A stretch of 64,000 nt of DNA from Shewanella kaireitica. GTDB taxonomy: Bacteria > Pseudomonadota > Gammaproteobacteria > Enterobacterales > Shewanellaceae. The first letter of the stretch is position 1; each line of letters starts with the position of its first letter. Made by a program: the position numbers and the translations under genes. Location: positions 186,001 through 250,000 of the forward strand of contig NZ_JAKIKQ010000004.1 of assembly GCF_023284045.1 (NCBI RefSeq). The letters are read 5' to 3'. Below, piece by piece: positions 8,849-18,247 of this stretch. The notes beneath the pieces were generated by a model that was not told the origin of the DNA, ran no database searches, and worked only from the letters and a program-made list of their open reading frames with translations.

Positions 8849-9082
8849 GTGGACGAGAAGTTATTACAAGAAGCAATAAGTCAGAAGATGCCATTTGGAA
8901 AGTATGCAGGTCGCTATCTACTCGAACTACCCGAACCCTATTTAGTGTGGTTTCATTCAAAAGGATTCCCTGAAGGTAAGCTTGGTCAACAGCTAGCCTT
9001 AATGTATGAAGTGAAGCTCAATGGCCTTGAAGGGATGCTGCAACCGCTCCTTGATAAAGTAAAGCAGGCTAGATCTCGATAA
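8849..9082 (+). CDS. DUF3820 family small protein
   Basis: A 77-residue protein recognised by the compact DUF3820 pattern: KMPFGKYAGRYLLELPEPYL, then WFHSKGFPEGKLGQQLALMYEVKLNGLE. The family is widespread in gammaproteobacteria and its function is not settled; one member has been described as a quorum-sensing regulated virulence factor. It has no signal peptide. The start is a GTG at 8849 with a weak ribosome site; the nearby ATG at 8835 is out of frame. It stands alone as a single gene. Confidence 0.8.
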   Translation: MDEKLLQEAISQKMPFGKYAGRYLLELPEPYLVWFHSKGFPEGKLGQQLALMYEVKLNGLEGMLQPLLDKVKQARSR

Positions 9083-9264
9083 TTAGTCATGGCTTATTAG
9101 AAAGTTCCTTGCTAGGGCAAAATTACCTTTGGAATGAGAGTTGGATCTAATAGTTGATGATTTGATTATGATTAGTGACGAGTATTAGAGATTTATGCTT
9201 TATTGCGTGCTTTAATATATCTGAATTAAAATATTTGATTGATAACTTTTAAAGGAAATTTCCG

Positions 9265-9567
9265 ATGATAGCTAAACTAGTTAAATTGGCTGCTGCAGCA
9301 ACACTGGCTCTTGGTATGTCTAGCGCTTGGGCTCAAGGTGTTATGCATGAAGGTACTGTCATGGATACTATGAATGGCGGCGGTTATACCTACGTACAAA
9401 TTAAAGAAGCAGACAAAACATTCTGGGCTGCCGGACCACAAGTAGAAGTAAAGAAAGGTGACACAGTAGTCGTTCAAGAGCAGATGTGGATGAATGATTT
9501 TGCCAGCAAAACATTAAACCGCACTTTTGACGAATTATTGTTTGTTGGTCGTATCGATAAAAAGTAA
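9265..9567 (+). CDS. NrfJ-like small periplasmic protein
   Basis: A 100-residue protein with a 23-residue signal peptide ending SSAWA, followed by VMHEGTVMDTMNGGGYTYVQ and later a short strand-rich domain (FWAAGPQVEVKKGDTVVVQE). This matches small periplasmic proteins annotated as NrfJ-related in Shewanella. The family has an OB-like beta fold; its biochemical role is uncertain and no nrf genes lie nearby. The ATG at 9265 is preceded by AAAGGAAAT, a good ribosome site. A strong hairpin terminator follows at 9610-9649, so it is probably a single-gene transcript. Confidence 0.7.
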   Translation: MIAKLVKLAAAATLALGMSSAWAQGVMHEGTVMDTMNGGGYTYVQIKEADKTFWAAGPQVEVKKGDTVVVQEQMWMNDFASKTLNRTFDELLFVGRIDKK

Positions 9568-9609
9568 AACTGACGTTGGTTGCCATAAGCGCAATCAATA
9601 TCATGCTTT

Positions 9610-9649
9610 AAAGAAAACGGCGTAGACTCAGTTTACGCCGTTTTCTTTT
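9610..9649 (+). terminator. Long-stem terminator after the NrfJ-like gene
   Basis: A perfect 15-bp stem (AAAGAAAACGGCGTA with its complement) and a 10-nt loop ends in TTTTCTTT. The A/T-rich outer stem would work in either direction. Confidence 0.85.
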
Positions 9650-9698
9650 GCCACCATTTAGCGCAGAATAACGCTATTGTTTCGCTTTGTTAGTCACC

Positions 9699-10214
9699 AT
9701 GCTCAAAATAATCCCCTACCACAAACATTATGCCGCTCAAGTGAGTCAGCTTTTCCATCTGGCTATTAATGCTATTGATGAGGATGTTTATCCCAAAATA
9801 GAGCAACAAGCTTGGTCATACTCACCACGTTCAAGCTATCACTGGCATAAAAGGCTTACTCGGTCTAAAACATGGTTGATGATCGACAGTGCCCAACATC
9901 TGGACGGCGTGCCTTTATGCTGTGGGGTGATAAACCTTGAGACGCATTACCATAGCCGTGGTTATATCGACAGCCTCTATGTTCACCCTAACTTTCAACA
10001 TCAAGGAATTGCGGCTGCGCTACTGACGGAGCTTGAAGTATGGGCTATTGCAGCTAACATCGAAACTTTATCTGTTGATGCTTCAAAGTTATCTAAACCA
10101 CTTTTTCTGGCCCATGGTTTTAAACAGCTACATCGAAGTTACCAGGATAAACGGGGCCAAATCATAATGGGCTTTCTCATGAGCAAGCCATTAATCGCAT
10201 CAGAGGATAACTAA
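9699..10214 (+). CDS. GNAT-family N-acetyltransferase, first of a tandem pair
   Basis: A 171-residue acetyltransferase with a single GNAT fold. The acetyl-CoA binding motif A is seen as LYVHPNFQHQGIAAALLTELE, followed by the helix-strand-helix IETLSVDASKLSKPLFLAHGF typical of the YafP-like branch. The substrate is unknown. A TTG at 9687 could extend the frame by four codons, but the ATG at 9699 begins the conserved region. One base separates its stop from the next gene, which encodes a related enzyme, so the two are translated together and probably arose by duplication. Confidence 0.82.
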   Translation: MLKIIPYHKHYAAQVSQLFHLAINAIDEDVYPKIEQQAWSYSPRSSYHWHKRLTRSKTWLMIDSAQHLDGVPLCCGVINLETHYHSRGYIDSLYVHPNFQHQGIAAALLTELEVWAIAANIETLSVDASKLSKPLFLAHGFKQLHRSYQDKRGQIIMGFLMSKPLIASEDN

Positions 10215-10215
10215 C

Positions 10216-10734
10216 GTGAGCAAAGAGTGCCGAGTTCGATTATTTACTAAAGATGACGTTGGGCAATTGGCCGAAGTGTTTCACTTGAGTATTACTCAAG
10301 CTGCTGCAACTCATTATAGTGAAGAGGAGAGAGCCGTTTGGTCTCCAGCGCTTCGCTCTGATGATGAATGGCGATTACGGTTAGCGCCAACCGTCACTTG
10401 GGTTGCTGAACAAAGGGGCGGGATTAGTGGGTTTATCAATCTAAAACCAACAATAGAAACGTTTGGTAGTGAAGGGAAGTCTTTGTTATCGGCAGAGGTA
10501 GATTGTCTTTTCACTCACCCAGACTTTGTAGGACAAGGCGTAGCATCAAAGCTTTATCAATGCCTGGAAGACTATGCACTATCGCAGCAAATTTCAGAGT
10601 TAACGGTTGAAGCATCTTATTTGGCTAAGCCTTTTTTCGAGAAACAGGGCTATCGGCTGCTATCTAAAAATGAACACTCGCGCGAAGATCAAGTGCTGGT
10701 TAATTTTAGTATGCGTAAAAAGCTAGAGTTATGA
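10216..10734 (+). CDS. GNAT-family N-acetyltransferase, second of a tandem pair
   Basis: A 172-residue GNAT enzyme related to the preceding one: both have FHL(A/S)I near the start, a W(S/)P...RS segment, a TW(L/V) strand, the binding loop (here THPDFVGQGVASKLYQCLE) and a closing VEASYLAKPFFEKQGY segment like the first gene's VDASKLSKPLFLAHGF. The GTG at 10216 has GAGGATAAC upstream and follows the previous stop after one base. The substrate is unknown; the pair may recognise related metabolites or antibiotics-like amines, but nothing in the sequence decides this. Confidence 0.82.
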   Translation: MSKECRVRLFTKDDVGQLAEVFHLSITQAAATHYSEEERAVWSPALRSDDEWRLRLAPTVTWVAEQRGGISGFINLKPTIETFGSEGKSLLSAEVDCLFTHPDFVGQGVASKLYQCLEDYALSQQISELTVEASYLAKPFFEKQGYRLLSKNEHSREDQVLVNFSMRKKLEL

Positions 10735-10742
10735 CTAATACT

Positions 10743-10773
10743 TAAAAGCCCCCGAGTGAATAGGAGGCTTTTG
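10743..10773. terminator. Bidirectional terminator between convergent genes
   Basis: A stem AAAAGCC with GGCTTTT, extended by further G-C pairs around one mismatch, lies between the second acetyltransferase gene and the oppositely directed nucleotidase gene. It has A and T runs on both sides and can serve both. Confidence 0.75.
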
Positions 10774-10816
10774 TCATTGAGTCGATTGTATTACAGTCAT
10801 CGCTAGTGGTGTTTGC

Positions 10817-12559
10817 TTAGCTTCTATGGCTGGTGTAATGCACCTCAGGCTCTAGTATGTCATTTAGTGTATCAGTGCGGCTCATAAAGCGAATGAAGGC
10901 CTCTGGTAGTGTTAACTCATCGACACTATGCTGCCAATTGGATTGCAATATAGGGCTGTAACCTTCTTTTCCTGATGCGGTATAAGCCGAAGACACGCCG
11001 ATATAGTGTTGCATAGGGTCGATATCAAACCATAGCGGTTGACCATTGGCTGGGCGCATGATCTCAAGCTTGACTATCCGTTGCCCCAAAGCTTGTCTCC
11101 CATCATAGAAATACTTAAGCCCATAGGTGTAAGGGAAACTGCCCGCGCCGGTGCCAATCACACTGTTATTGGTTGCTGCATTGATAGCTGATTCAAGCAT
11201 CTGGAACAGATACAGTCCTTGAATCTGGTAGGTCACTAATGGCAGCTCAAACGGTAAGATACGGCCAATCACTTCTGCTAGACTTAATTGCCCTTTATTG
11301 AGTGATTGTCTTACGCCGCCAGCATTGTGCAGCGCAAAGTCAACCTGCATACCGATCGCCTTTGTCTCATGGTACATACTGCGGCTGACCCATGGTGCGA
11401 TCTCACTGCCGTGTGGCAGTGCTTTACTTGGCAGACGAGTATGTTCAAAGTTTTTAGGTACAAAACTTAAAATCTGATTATCCAACGCGTCTAAGCTTGG
11501 GCGGTACTTTTGTAAAATAGTTTGCTGGACAAGGCTGTCTTCACCATCCCAAAAGATAGCGGGGTTTGCATCGAGCTTAGCGCGGATCGCCAGGTAGTTT
11601 TCAGCGCAGACTTCACCGTCACCAGCTTGCAAAATGAATTGCTGATCGAGCATGAAGAAGTTGCCACCGTTGATCTCGGTCACCAAGCCTGTTTCATTAA
11701 AGCTAATGTTGCAAATACCGATGGTTTCAGCGTATTTCCCAGCATGTAAAATAGGGGTGTTGTTGATGTTTTCTGCATAGGGAATATTGCTTAAACCAAG
11801 TTCACGAAAATCGCCTTGTAGGGTATGGGAGTGACCGCCAACAATTAAGCTTATGCCATCGACTTTTTCTGCAAGCACGCGGTCTTGATCGAGCCCAAGG
11901 TGGCTTAACACTATGATGTGGTAAATGCCTTTTGCGTGCAGCTTTGCAATTGTGCGCCGTGTGGTTTCGATAGCATTAATAAAATGTGTATCTTCATCTG
12001 GGCGGGCAATTTCTTTCATCTGATCAAGCGTGATACCGATAATAGCAACTTGCTTATCATGCAGTGGCTTTAATATGTACTTGGCGGTTTGACTGCTCGT
12101 GTCGTAGTCGTAAAGGTTGTGGTGACCACTGAGCTTGGCGGCTTTTTGCTGATTTTCTTGACTCAAATCCATATTGCCAGCAAGCAGAGGAAATTGAATG
12201 TCATTCAGGAAATCTAAAACAGGACCATTGCCAGCATCAATCTCATGATTACCCAGTACCATAGCGTCTGGTTTTAAGAGATTGAGTAGGTCTGAATTAG
12301 CCTTACCTTTAAATTCATTGAAATAAAGGGTGCCTTGGAAGCTATCGCCGCCATGCAAGAATAGAAAAGATTGTTGATTAGCTTTGGCTGACAACTTTGC
12401 CTGAGACAGCTGATAACCGATACGCGCGTAACCGCCACTATGAGTATATAGCGTCAGTTCTTGTTGTTGCTCGGTGATCGTAAACTGCAGTCGATTAGCG
12501 TCGAAATGAGAATGTGTGTCGTTGATGTGGGCAAGCTTTAATGTATAAGTAGACGTCAT
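10817..12559 (-). CDS. 5'-nucleotidase/UshA-family metallophosphatase without signal peptide
   Basis: The 580-residue product has the N-terminal two-metal phosphatase domain with all metal motifs visible: HINDTH at residues 11-16, then HGGDSFQ, GNHEID, VVLSHLGLD and VGGHSHT. The C-terminal nucleotide-binding domain of the 5'-nucleotidase family follows (ALHNAGGVRQSL, LPFELPLVTYQIQG, SSAYTASGKEGY). Such enzymes hydrolyse nucleotides or UDP-sugars. UshA itself is periplasmic, but here the protein begins directly with TYTLKLAHIND and has no signal peptide or lipobox, so it is likely cytoplasmic. The ATG at 12559 has GAGGAT upstream; an upstream alternative start would add six residues and no signal. 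Confidence 0.85.
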   Translation of the reverse strand: MTSTYTLKLAHINDTHSHFDANRLQFTITEQQQELTLYTHSGGYARIGYQLSQAKLSAKANQQSFLFLHGGDSFQGTLYFNEFKGKANSDLLNLLKPDAMVLGNHEIDAGNGPVLDFLNDIQFPLLAGNMDLSQENQQKAAKLSGHHNLYDYDTSSQTAKYILKPLHDKQVAIIGITLDQMKEIARPDEDTHFINAIETTRRTIAKLHAKGIYHIIVLSHLGLDQDRVLAEKVDGISLIVGGHSHTLQGDFRELGLSNIPYAENINNTPILHAGKYAETIGICNISFNETGLVTEINGGNFFMLDQQFILQAGDGEVCAENYLAIRAKLDANPAIFWDGEDSLVQQTILQKYRPSLDALDNQILSFVPKNFEHTRLPSKALPHGSEIAPWVSRSMYHETKAIGMQVDFALHNAGGVRQSLNKGQLSLAEVIGRILPFELPLVTYQIQGLYLFQMLESAINAATNNSVIGTGAGSFPYTYGLKYFYDGRQALGQRIVKLEIMRPANGQPLWFDIDPMQHYIGVSSAYTASGKEGYSPILQSNWQHSVDELTLPEAFIRFMSRTDTLNDILEPEVHYTSHRS

Positions 12560-12630
12560 TTCAATCCTCAGAACCAAACAAGAATTATAGCATTTTTACG
12601 TTGTGGGGTGAAATATTGATTTTCGGAGCT

Positions 12631-12653
12631 AAAAAAGGGAGCAAAGCTCCCTT
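12631..12653 (-). terminator. Reverse-strand terminator after the DUF21/CBS gene
   Basis: The stem AAGGGAGC with GCTCCCTT and a 3-nt loop is followed on the reverse strand by a run of T, 20 bp beyond the stop of the gene at 12673-13749. Confidence 0.8.
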
Positions 12654-12672
12654 AATGTATATTGAGCGATAA

Positions 12673-13749
12673 CTAGCTCTTTTCGGGCTTATCATCAAAC
12701 TCGCCATCATCAGAAAGCACAATACCTTTATGCTGCATTCTGCGACTCCACAATTTACGCGCTAATTGCTGCATATCTGTGACAGGGTCATTTGAATCGA
12801 CAATTTCAAGTCCCAATAGTGACTCGACGATATCTTCTAAGGTGACAATACCTTCACCGGAGCCATATTCATCAACAACCATCGCAATTTTGGTATTACG
12901 CTTAATCATCAATTCAAACAGGGGGAGTATCTTTGCGGTCTCTGGAATAACCAGTAGGTTTTTCTTAAGGACTGCGATGGACTCTTTGGGGGTTTTACGC
13001 TCAGCCAATAGCACATCGTTACGGTTCACGTAACCGATGATATTATCAGGCTCACCTTGATACACCGGGATACGGGTAAATGGTTTGGCCATAAATTGAG
13101 CGGCAAAATCACCTTGGGTTAAGGTGGTCTGTAGCTTAAACATCACCGTTCTTGGTGTCATAATGGCAGTAACAGGCATCTCTTTAACTGACAACATTTG
13201 TGTCAGAATTTTTGACTCCTGCTCATCAAGCTCGCCGGATTCACGACCAATCTTAGCCATCGCACTCATCTCTTGACGAATGTACTGACCTTCATCGCCT
13301 TTACCCATTAACTGTGTAACCTGTTTAGACATCCAGATCAATGGCTTGGTGACGCGCTCCATCCACACTAATGCAATAGAGACGACCGGTGCGAGTGAAC
13401 GCCAGTAGTTTGCACCCAGTGTTTTAGGAATAATCTCTGAGAAAAACAGAATAAGGAAAGTAAGGACACCTGAAAATACGCCTAGCATCTCATCACCAAA
13501 TACTTTTGCTGCTTGTGCACCAGCAACCGCAGCGCCAACTGTGTGGGCAATGGTATTTAAAGTCAGGATAGAAACAAGCGGTGATTCGACATTTTCTTTT
13601 TGTTTATTCAACCTATCGGCAGCAGCTGGATTAGTCCCGGCAAGCGTGGCGATATAACTGGGTGTGACCGACAGCAGAACTGCTTCAAATACACTACAAA
13701 GAAAAGAGATAGCAATGGCGACAAATACTATAATGATAAGAGTTATCAT
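12673..13749 (-). CDS. DUF21/CNNM-type membrane protein with CBS pair
   Basis: The 358-residue protein belongs to the HlyC/CorC (CNNM-like) group. Residues 1-150 contain the DUF21 transmembrane domain (several helices, with the motif FSEIIPKTLGA), and about 190-310 hold two CBS domains (MTPRTVMFKLQ, FTRIPVYQGEPDNIIGYVNR, VVDEYGSGEGIVTLEDIVESL). The usual C-terminal CorC/HlyC domain is absent. Relatives are linked to magnesium or cobalt export; older labels as haemolysins are not supported. The ATG at 13749 has a perfect GGAGG, but 15 bases upstream and inside a small hairpin. The gene is transcribed alone. Confidence 0.85.
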   Translation of the reverse strand: MITLIIIVFVAIAISFLCSVFEAVLLSVTPSYIATLAGTNPAAADRLNKQKENVESPLVSILTLNTIAHTVGAAVAGAQAAKVFGDEMLGVFSGVLTFLILFFSEIIPKTLGANYWRSLAPVVSIALVWMERVTKPLIWMSKQVTQLMGKGDEGQYIRQEMSAMAKIGRESGELDEQESKILTQMLSVKEMPVTAIMTPRTVMFKLQTTLTQGDFAAQFMAKPFTRIPVYQGEPDNIIGYVNRNDVLLAERKTPKESIAVLKKNLLVIPETAKILPLFELMIKRNTKIAMVVDEYGSGEGIVTLEDIVESLLGLEIVDSNDPVTDMQQLARKLWSRRMQHKGIVLSDDGEFDDKPEKS

Positions 13750-14043
13750 AAAGGTGAAATTACACCTCCATATTACAGACCAACATTAGTCTGAGCGGAT
13801 TCTAGCACAGGTTTAATTCGCAGCAATTGCTATTAGTGCCGAATTTTGTATTTTTATCTGTCTTGTCAGGCTATTTACAGGTGATAAGGCGGTTCTGCAC
13901 TGCATTTACTATAGAGCCGTTACAATTAATGTAATAAATATCAGCATCATCGAATAAGCCGAGCAAGGTTGCTAGCCTTATTTTACAAGGATCTGTATAA
14001 TTCGCCGCCCACATGCAGGTTTTAGGTTTTGAGGTTACACACA

Positions 14044-15165
14044 ATGAGTGAAAAGAAGATCAATTTATTGGATCTTGATCGTAAGTCGATGAGAGCGTTA
14101 TTCGCCGATATGGGTGAAAAGCCGTTCCGTGCCGATCAATTGATGAAATGGCTTTATCACTTTGGGGTGAGTGACTTCGAACAGATGACCAACATCAACA
14201 AAGCATTACGAGCGAAACTTGCGCGTAAATGTGAAATTGTTGCACCAGCAATTGCCAGTTACCAAAAGTCTGCTGATGGCACGATTAAGTTTGCTATTGA
14301 TGTGGGTAATGGCCAAGAAGTTGAAACGGTATATATCCCTGAAGATGACCGTGCGACATTATGTGTTTCATCTCAAGTGGGTTGTGCGTTGGAATGTACT
14401 TTCTGTTCAACTGGAGCACAAGGCTTTAACCGCAACCTGAGCGTATCTGAAATAGTAGGTCAAATTTGGCGTGTGGCTGACTTTATTGGCTTTGTAAAAG
14501 ATACGGGCGAGCGACCAATCACTAACGTCGTGATGATGGGAATGGGTGAGCCACTATTAAACCTTAAGAACGTTATTCCAGCGATGGATATCATGCTGGA
14601 TGATTTCGGTTTTAGCCTATCAAAGCGCCGTGTCACTGTGTCAACTTCGGGCGTTGTGCCAGCATTAGACATTTTAGGTGATGCGCTTGATGTTGCTTTA
14701 GCGGTCAGTATTCATGCGCCAAATGATGAACTGCGTGATGTGCTAGTTCCAGTTAATAAAAAGTACCCGCTAGAGGATTTCCTTGCAGGAATTCGTCGCT
14801 ATATTGCCAAATCTAATGCTAACCGTGGCCGTGTGACTGTTGAGTATGTGATGCTAGATCATATCAACGACAGCACAGATCAAGCCCATGAATTAGCTAA
14901 GCTGATGAAAGACACGCCTTGCAAAGTGAATTTAATTCCGTTTAACCCGTATCCTGGTTCACCTTACGGTCGCTCTTCTAATTCACGAATCGATCGTTTT
15001 TCTAAAGTACTGATGGAGTACGGCTTAACGGTTATTGTGCGTAAGACTCGTGGTGATGATATCGATGCTGCTTGTGGTCAACTTGCTGGCGATATTCGCG
15101 ACAGAACCAAGCGTTTGGCGAAAAAACAAATGCAACAGAACCAAATTTCGGTCACAATGGATTAA
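14044..15165 (+). CDS. rlmN: Dual-specificity RNA methyltransferase RlmN
   Basis: A radical-SAM enzyme that makes 2-methyladenosine at position 2503 of 23S rRNA and at position 37 of some tRNAs. The iron-sulfur motif is CALECTFC, with cysteines at residues 114, 118 and 121. The methyl-carrying cysteine is in DAACGQLAG near residue 344, and [11 protein letters not shown] is the SAM-binding GGE-like segment. The 373-residue length fits the family. A TTG at 14029 is in frame, but the ATG at 14044 has TGAGG upstream and gives the standard N terminus. It heads a run of housekeeping genes all on the same strand. Confidence 0.97.
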   Translation: MSEKKINLLDLDRKSMRALFADMGEKPFRADQLMKWLYHFGVSDFEQMTNINKALRAKLARKCEIVAPAIASYQKSADGTIKFAIDVGNGQEVETVYIPEDDRATLCVSSQVGCALECTFCSTGAQGFNRNLSVSEIVGQIWRVADFIGFVKDTGERPITNVVMMGMGEPLLNLKNVIPAMDIMLDDFGFSLSKRRVTVSTSGVVPALDILGDALDVALAVSIHAPNDELRDVLVPVNKKYPLEDFLAGIRRYIAKSNANRGRVTVEYVMLDHINDSTDQAHELAKLMKDTPCKVNLIPFNPYPGSPYGRSSNSRIDRFSKVLMEYGLTVIVRKTRGDDIDAACGQLAGDIRDRTKRLAKKQMQQNQISVTMD

Positions 15166-15197
15166 CTCTTTGTATCTATTGGTAGATAGGCTTAACG

Positions 15198-15986
15198 ATG
15201 AATCATAGAAAGGTGAGCTTGCCCTTGCTTATTTTGTTGTCAACGACAGCGCTTTCGGGCTGCGTGACACAAAATACTTATACGGGTACAGATACACCTG
15301 TCTCTGAGCGCAAAGTTGATAAAGTTGCAGCGGCTCGCCAGCGGGTGCAGTTAGGCTTAACCTATCTACAAAAAGGCAACAGTGAGCAAGCAAAGTCTAA
15401 CTTAGACAGAGCCTTAGCATTTGCACCTGAACTTGAAGATGTGCATTTAGCCTTTGCTTATTATTACAGTTCCGTAGGCGAGTTAGAAAAGACTGAACAG
15501 GCTTATCGCAACGCCACTCGCCTTCGAGATGCTAGCGGTGATGCCTTTAATAATTTCGGTACGTTTTTGTGTCAGCAAGGTAAGTATGCTGAGTCTGAGG
15601 AGATGTTTCTTAAAGCAGTTGAACGTCCTCTTTACACTCAATCCGCTTCCACTTATGAAAACTTGGGAATTTGTAGCCGAAAAGCAGGTCAAATAGAAAA
15701 AGCGCAGCAATATTTTTCGACGGCGCTTAAGTACGATCCTAGAAGACGCACGTCGCTTATCGAGTTAACTGAAATGGAACTCGAAGCTGGACGATTCGGA
15801 GAAGCAAAAATTCGCTTATCAAACTACCACAAGGTAGCGGTTGAATCTCCAATTAGTCTAGCGCTAGGAATTGAAATTGAACAAGGCTTGAACGACCAAG
15901 AAGCAGTTAGGAAATATGGTATTTTACTATTAGCGAAATTTCCCTCTTCGGCTCAAGCCAAGCAATATCGGGCTAATATGCATTAA
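15198..15986 (+). CDS. pilF: Type IV pilus biogenesis lipoprotein PilF/PilW
   Basis: An outer-membrane lipoprotein (signal peptide with lipobox LSGC, Cys22) made of tetratricopeptide repeats. TPR units are visible from LGLTYLQKGNSEQAKSNLDR onward, with FNNFGTFLCQQGKYAESEEM and NLGICSRKAGQIEKAQQYF. PilF (PilW) is the pilotin that helps the PilQ secretin assemble in the outer membrane. The 262-residue length is standard, and the place between rlmN and rodZ is conserved in gammaproteobacteria. The stop overlaps the start of rodZ, implying coupled translation. Confidence 0.93.
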   Translation: MNHRKVSLPLLILLSTTALSGCVTQNTYTGTDTPVSERKVDKVAAARQRVQLGLTYLQKGNSEQAKSNLDRALAFAPELEDVHLAFAYYYSSVGELEKTEQAYRNATRLRDASGDAFNNFGTFLCQQGKYAESEEMFLKAVERPLYTQSASTYENLGICSRKAGQIEKAQQYFSTALKYDPRRRTSLIELTEMELEAGRFGEAKIRLSNYHKVAVESPISLALGIEIEQGLNDQEAVRKYGILLLAKFPSSAQAKQYRANMH

Positions 15987-17029
15987 TGAAAAATGAACAG
16001 AATGATCTGCCCAACATAGACACTGAAAGCCTAGTGGATGAGCCAACGCTCACACTGGGCGTTTTGCTAAAAAAAGCACGCGAAAACAAAGGGGCTTCGG
16101 TAGAGGATATTGCGGCGCAATTGCATTTACGCCCGACTATCATCAAAGAGATAGAAGCCGACAATCTACTAGAAATTGGCGCGGTGACTTATGTTAGGGG
16201 CTATGTAAAGAACTATGCGCGGGCGGTGCAAGCTGACCCGTTCGAAGTACAAACTTGCCTAGACAAGCAACTGCTTAATGATGCGCAGCCGTCTATGCAA
16301 AGCTTCTCGCGTAAAACGACCCATCAGGCACGTGACGGTCGGTTAATGGCGTTAACCTACGTCATCGTATTTATCCTATTGGCGTTAATGGTGCTGTGGT
16401 GGTTCCAAAAGTCATCAATGGAAACCACCGTCGATTATTCTCAGCCGACAGTTGAGGAAATGGCCGCATCTGCAGAAGAAGCGATGTATGACGAGTCGCT
16501 GATAAATAGTGAAGCAGCTCTCTCAGCGCAATCAAATAACATTCCCCTTGATGAGCGGATTGTCGAGACCATTGGCGACAATGTTGCTGACAACAATGTA
16601 GCGGACAACAATAGTGCTGAGCAGTACATTGCATCAAACCAAGATGTCACCTCAGTAGGCTCTGTCACTGAACCGGCAGTCACTAAGCCGCAAGTTGCCG
16701 AAGCTAGCTCGCAAGTATCTGCAGCGCAACTGCTCGCTTCAATGGTTGATAGCCAAGACACTGATACCAGTGATACCGTGACTTCAGCGTTAATGCTAAC
16801 GCTTAGCGGTGACTGCTGGATTAAGGTTACTGATGCTAACGGTAATACGCTTATCGATGGCTTAAAGAAATCGGGTCGCGATATTAATGTGACAGGCGCA
16901 GAGCCTTTTGCGGTGATATTAGGCGCACCACAAGTTGTGAATATCCAGCTGAATGGAACTCAAGTCAGTTTGGATCAGTATCCCAGCGGTAAAGTGGCAC
17001 GTTTTAGCTTACCACTTGCGGGACAATAA
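15986..17029 (+). CDS. rodZ: Cytoskeleton protein RodZ
   Basis: RodZ links the MreB actin-like filaments to the cell-wall synthesis complex and helps keep rod shape. The 347-residue protein has a cytoplasmic HTH domain (about residues 25-90, with VEDIAAQLHLRPTIIKEIEA), one transmembrane segment (LTYVIVFILLALMVLWWF, about 119-136), a low-complexity periplasmic linker rich in acidic and Asn residues, and a C-terminal beta domain (LSGDCWIKVTDANGNTLIDG) of the DUF4115 type. The ATG overlaps the pilF stop. The membership in the pilF-rodZ-ispG-hisS run is conserved. Confidence 0.94.
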   Translation: MKNEQNDLPNIDTESLVDEPTLTLGVLLKKARENKGASVEDIAAQLHLRPTIIKEIEADNLLEIGAVTYVRGYVKNYARAVQADPFEVQTCLDKQLLNDAQPSMQSFSRKTTHQARDGRLMALTYVIVFILLALMVLWWFQKSSMETTVDYSQPTVEEMAASAEEAMYDESLINSEAALSAQSNNIPLDERIVETIGDNVADNNVADNNSAEQYIASNQDVTSVGSVTEPAVTKPQVAEASSQVSAAQLLASMVDSQDTDTSDTVTSALMLTLSGDCWIKVTDANGNTLIDGLKKSGRDINVTGAEPFAVILGAPQVVNIQLNGTQVSLDQYPSGKVARFSLPLAGQ

Positions 17030-17051
17030 CGAATGACAGAGCACAAAGACG

Positions 17052-18167
17052 ATGTATAACGAATCTCCAATTATTAGACGCAAATCCAGCCGCATTTATG
17101 TGGGCGATGTTCCAATTGGTGACGGCGCACCTATTGCTGTGCAGTCAATGACCAACACTCGCACAACGGATGTTGCTGCAACAGTTGCGCAAATTAAAGC
17201 ACTAGAAAACGTGGGCGCCGATATCGTCCGTGTGTCCGTGCCAACCATGGATGCCGCAGAAGCGTTTAAACTGATTAAGCAACAGACTAATGTGCCGTTA
17301 GTAGCGGATATTCATTTTGATTACCGTATCGCCCTAAAAGTGGCTGAGTACGGTGTTGATTGCTTGCGGATCAACCCAGGTAACATCGGTAATGAAGAGC
17401 GTATTCGCAGTGTTGTTGAGTGTGCTCGCGATAAAAATATTCCTATCCGTATTGGTGTTAATGGTGGTTCATTAGAAAAAGAGCTAATGGACAAGTACAA
17501 AGAGCCAACGCCAGAAGCATTACTTGAATCTGCAATGCGTCATGTGGATATTCTTGACCGTCTTAATTTCGACCAGTTTAAGGTCAGCGTTAAAGCTTCT
17601 GATGTTTTTTTAGCCGTAGAGTCGTACCGTTTGCTGGCTAAGCAAATCGTACAACCACTTCATTTAGGCATTACGGAAGCGGGTGGTGCGCGTGCTGGCT
17701 CGGTTAAGTCTGCTGTTGGCTTGGGCATGTTACTCGCGGATGGTATTGGTGACACGCTACGTATTTCACTGGCCGCCGATCCGGTTGAAGAGATTAAAGT
17801 TGGTTTTGATATTCTTAAGTCATTGCGGATCCGCTCTCGCGGCATTAACTTTATTGCTTGTCCATCATGCTCACGACAAGAGTTTGATGTAATCTCTACC
17901 GTTAATGAGTTAGAACAGCGCTTAGAAGACGTGGTAACGCCAATGGATGTATCAATCATTGGCTGTGTGGTAAATGGCCCAGGTGAGGCGCTTATCTCAG
18001 ATATTGGCCTCACAGGTGGTAACCGCATGAGTGGTTACTATAAAGATGGTGTGCGCCAGAAAGAGCGTTTTGACAATAACAATATTGTTGATCAGCTCGA
18101 AGCTAAAATTCGCGCCAAAGTGGCGATGAGCGAAAGCCGGATTCCAGCGCAAGATGTAACTAAGTAA
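17052..18167 (+). CDS. ispG: 4-hydroxy-3-methylbut-2-enyl diphosphate synthase (IspG/GcpE)
   Basis: The penultimate enzyme of the methylerythritol phosphate route to isoprenoids; it reductively opens MEcPP using a [4Fe-4S] cluster. The cluster ligands are in [12 protein letters not shown] and GCVVNGPGE in the C-terminal domain, and the N-terminal TIM barrel opens with [20 protein letters not shown]. The 371-residue length fits the two-domain bacterial form. A tiny 8-residue frame (17033-17059) overlaps its start in another frame and ends seven bases after the ispG start codon opens, which might couple translation to upstream ribosomes. Confidence 0.97.
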   Translation: MYNESPIIRRKSSRIYVGDVPIGDGAPIAVQSMTNTRTTDVAATVAQIKALENVGADIVRVSVPTMDAAEAFKLIKQQTNVPLVADIHFDYRIALKVAEYGVDCLRINPGNIGNEERIRSVVECARDKNIPIRIGVNGGSLEKELMDKYKEPTPEALLESAMRHVDILDRLNFDQFKVSVKASDVFLAVESYRLLAKQIVQPLHLGITEAGGARAGSVKSAVGLGMLLADGIGDTLRISLAADPVEEIKVGFDILKSLRIRSRGINFIACPSCSRQEFDVISTVNELEQRLEDVVTPMDVSIIGCVVNGPGEALISDIGLTGGNRMSGYYKDGVRQKERFDNNNIVDQLEAKIRAKVAMSESRIPAQDVTK

Positions 18168-18247
18168 CCCGTTTTACGTTTAGTATTGAAACGCCTATAA
18201 TGCAGGGCGTTTTTTATTTTTAAATAGCAAATTTGGCGAGTCGAATA

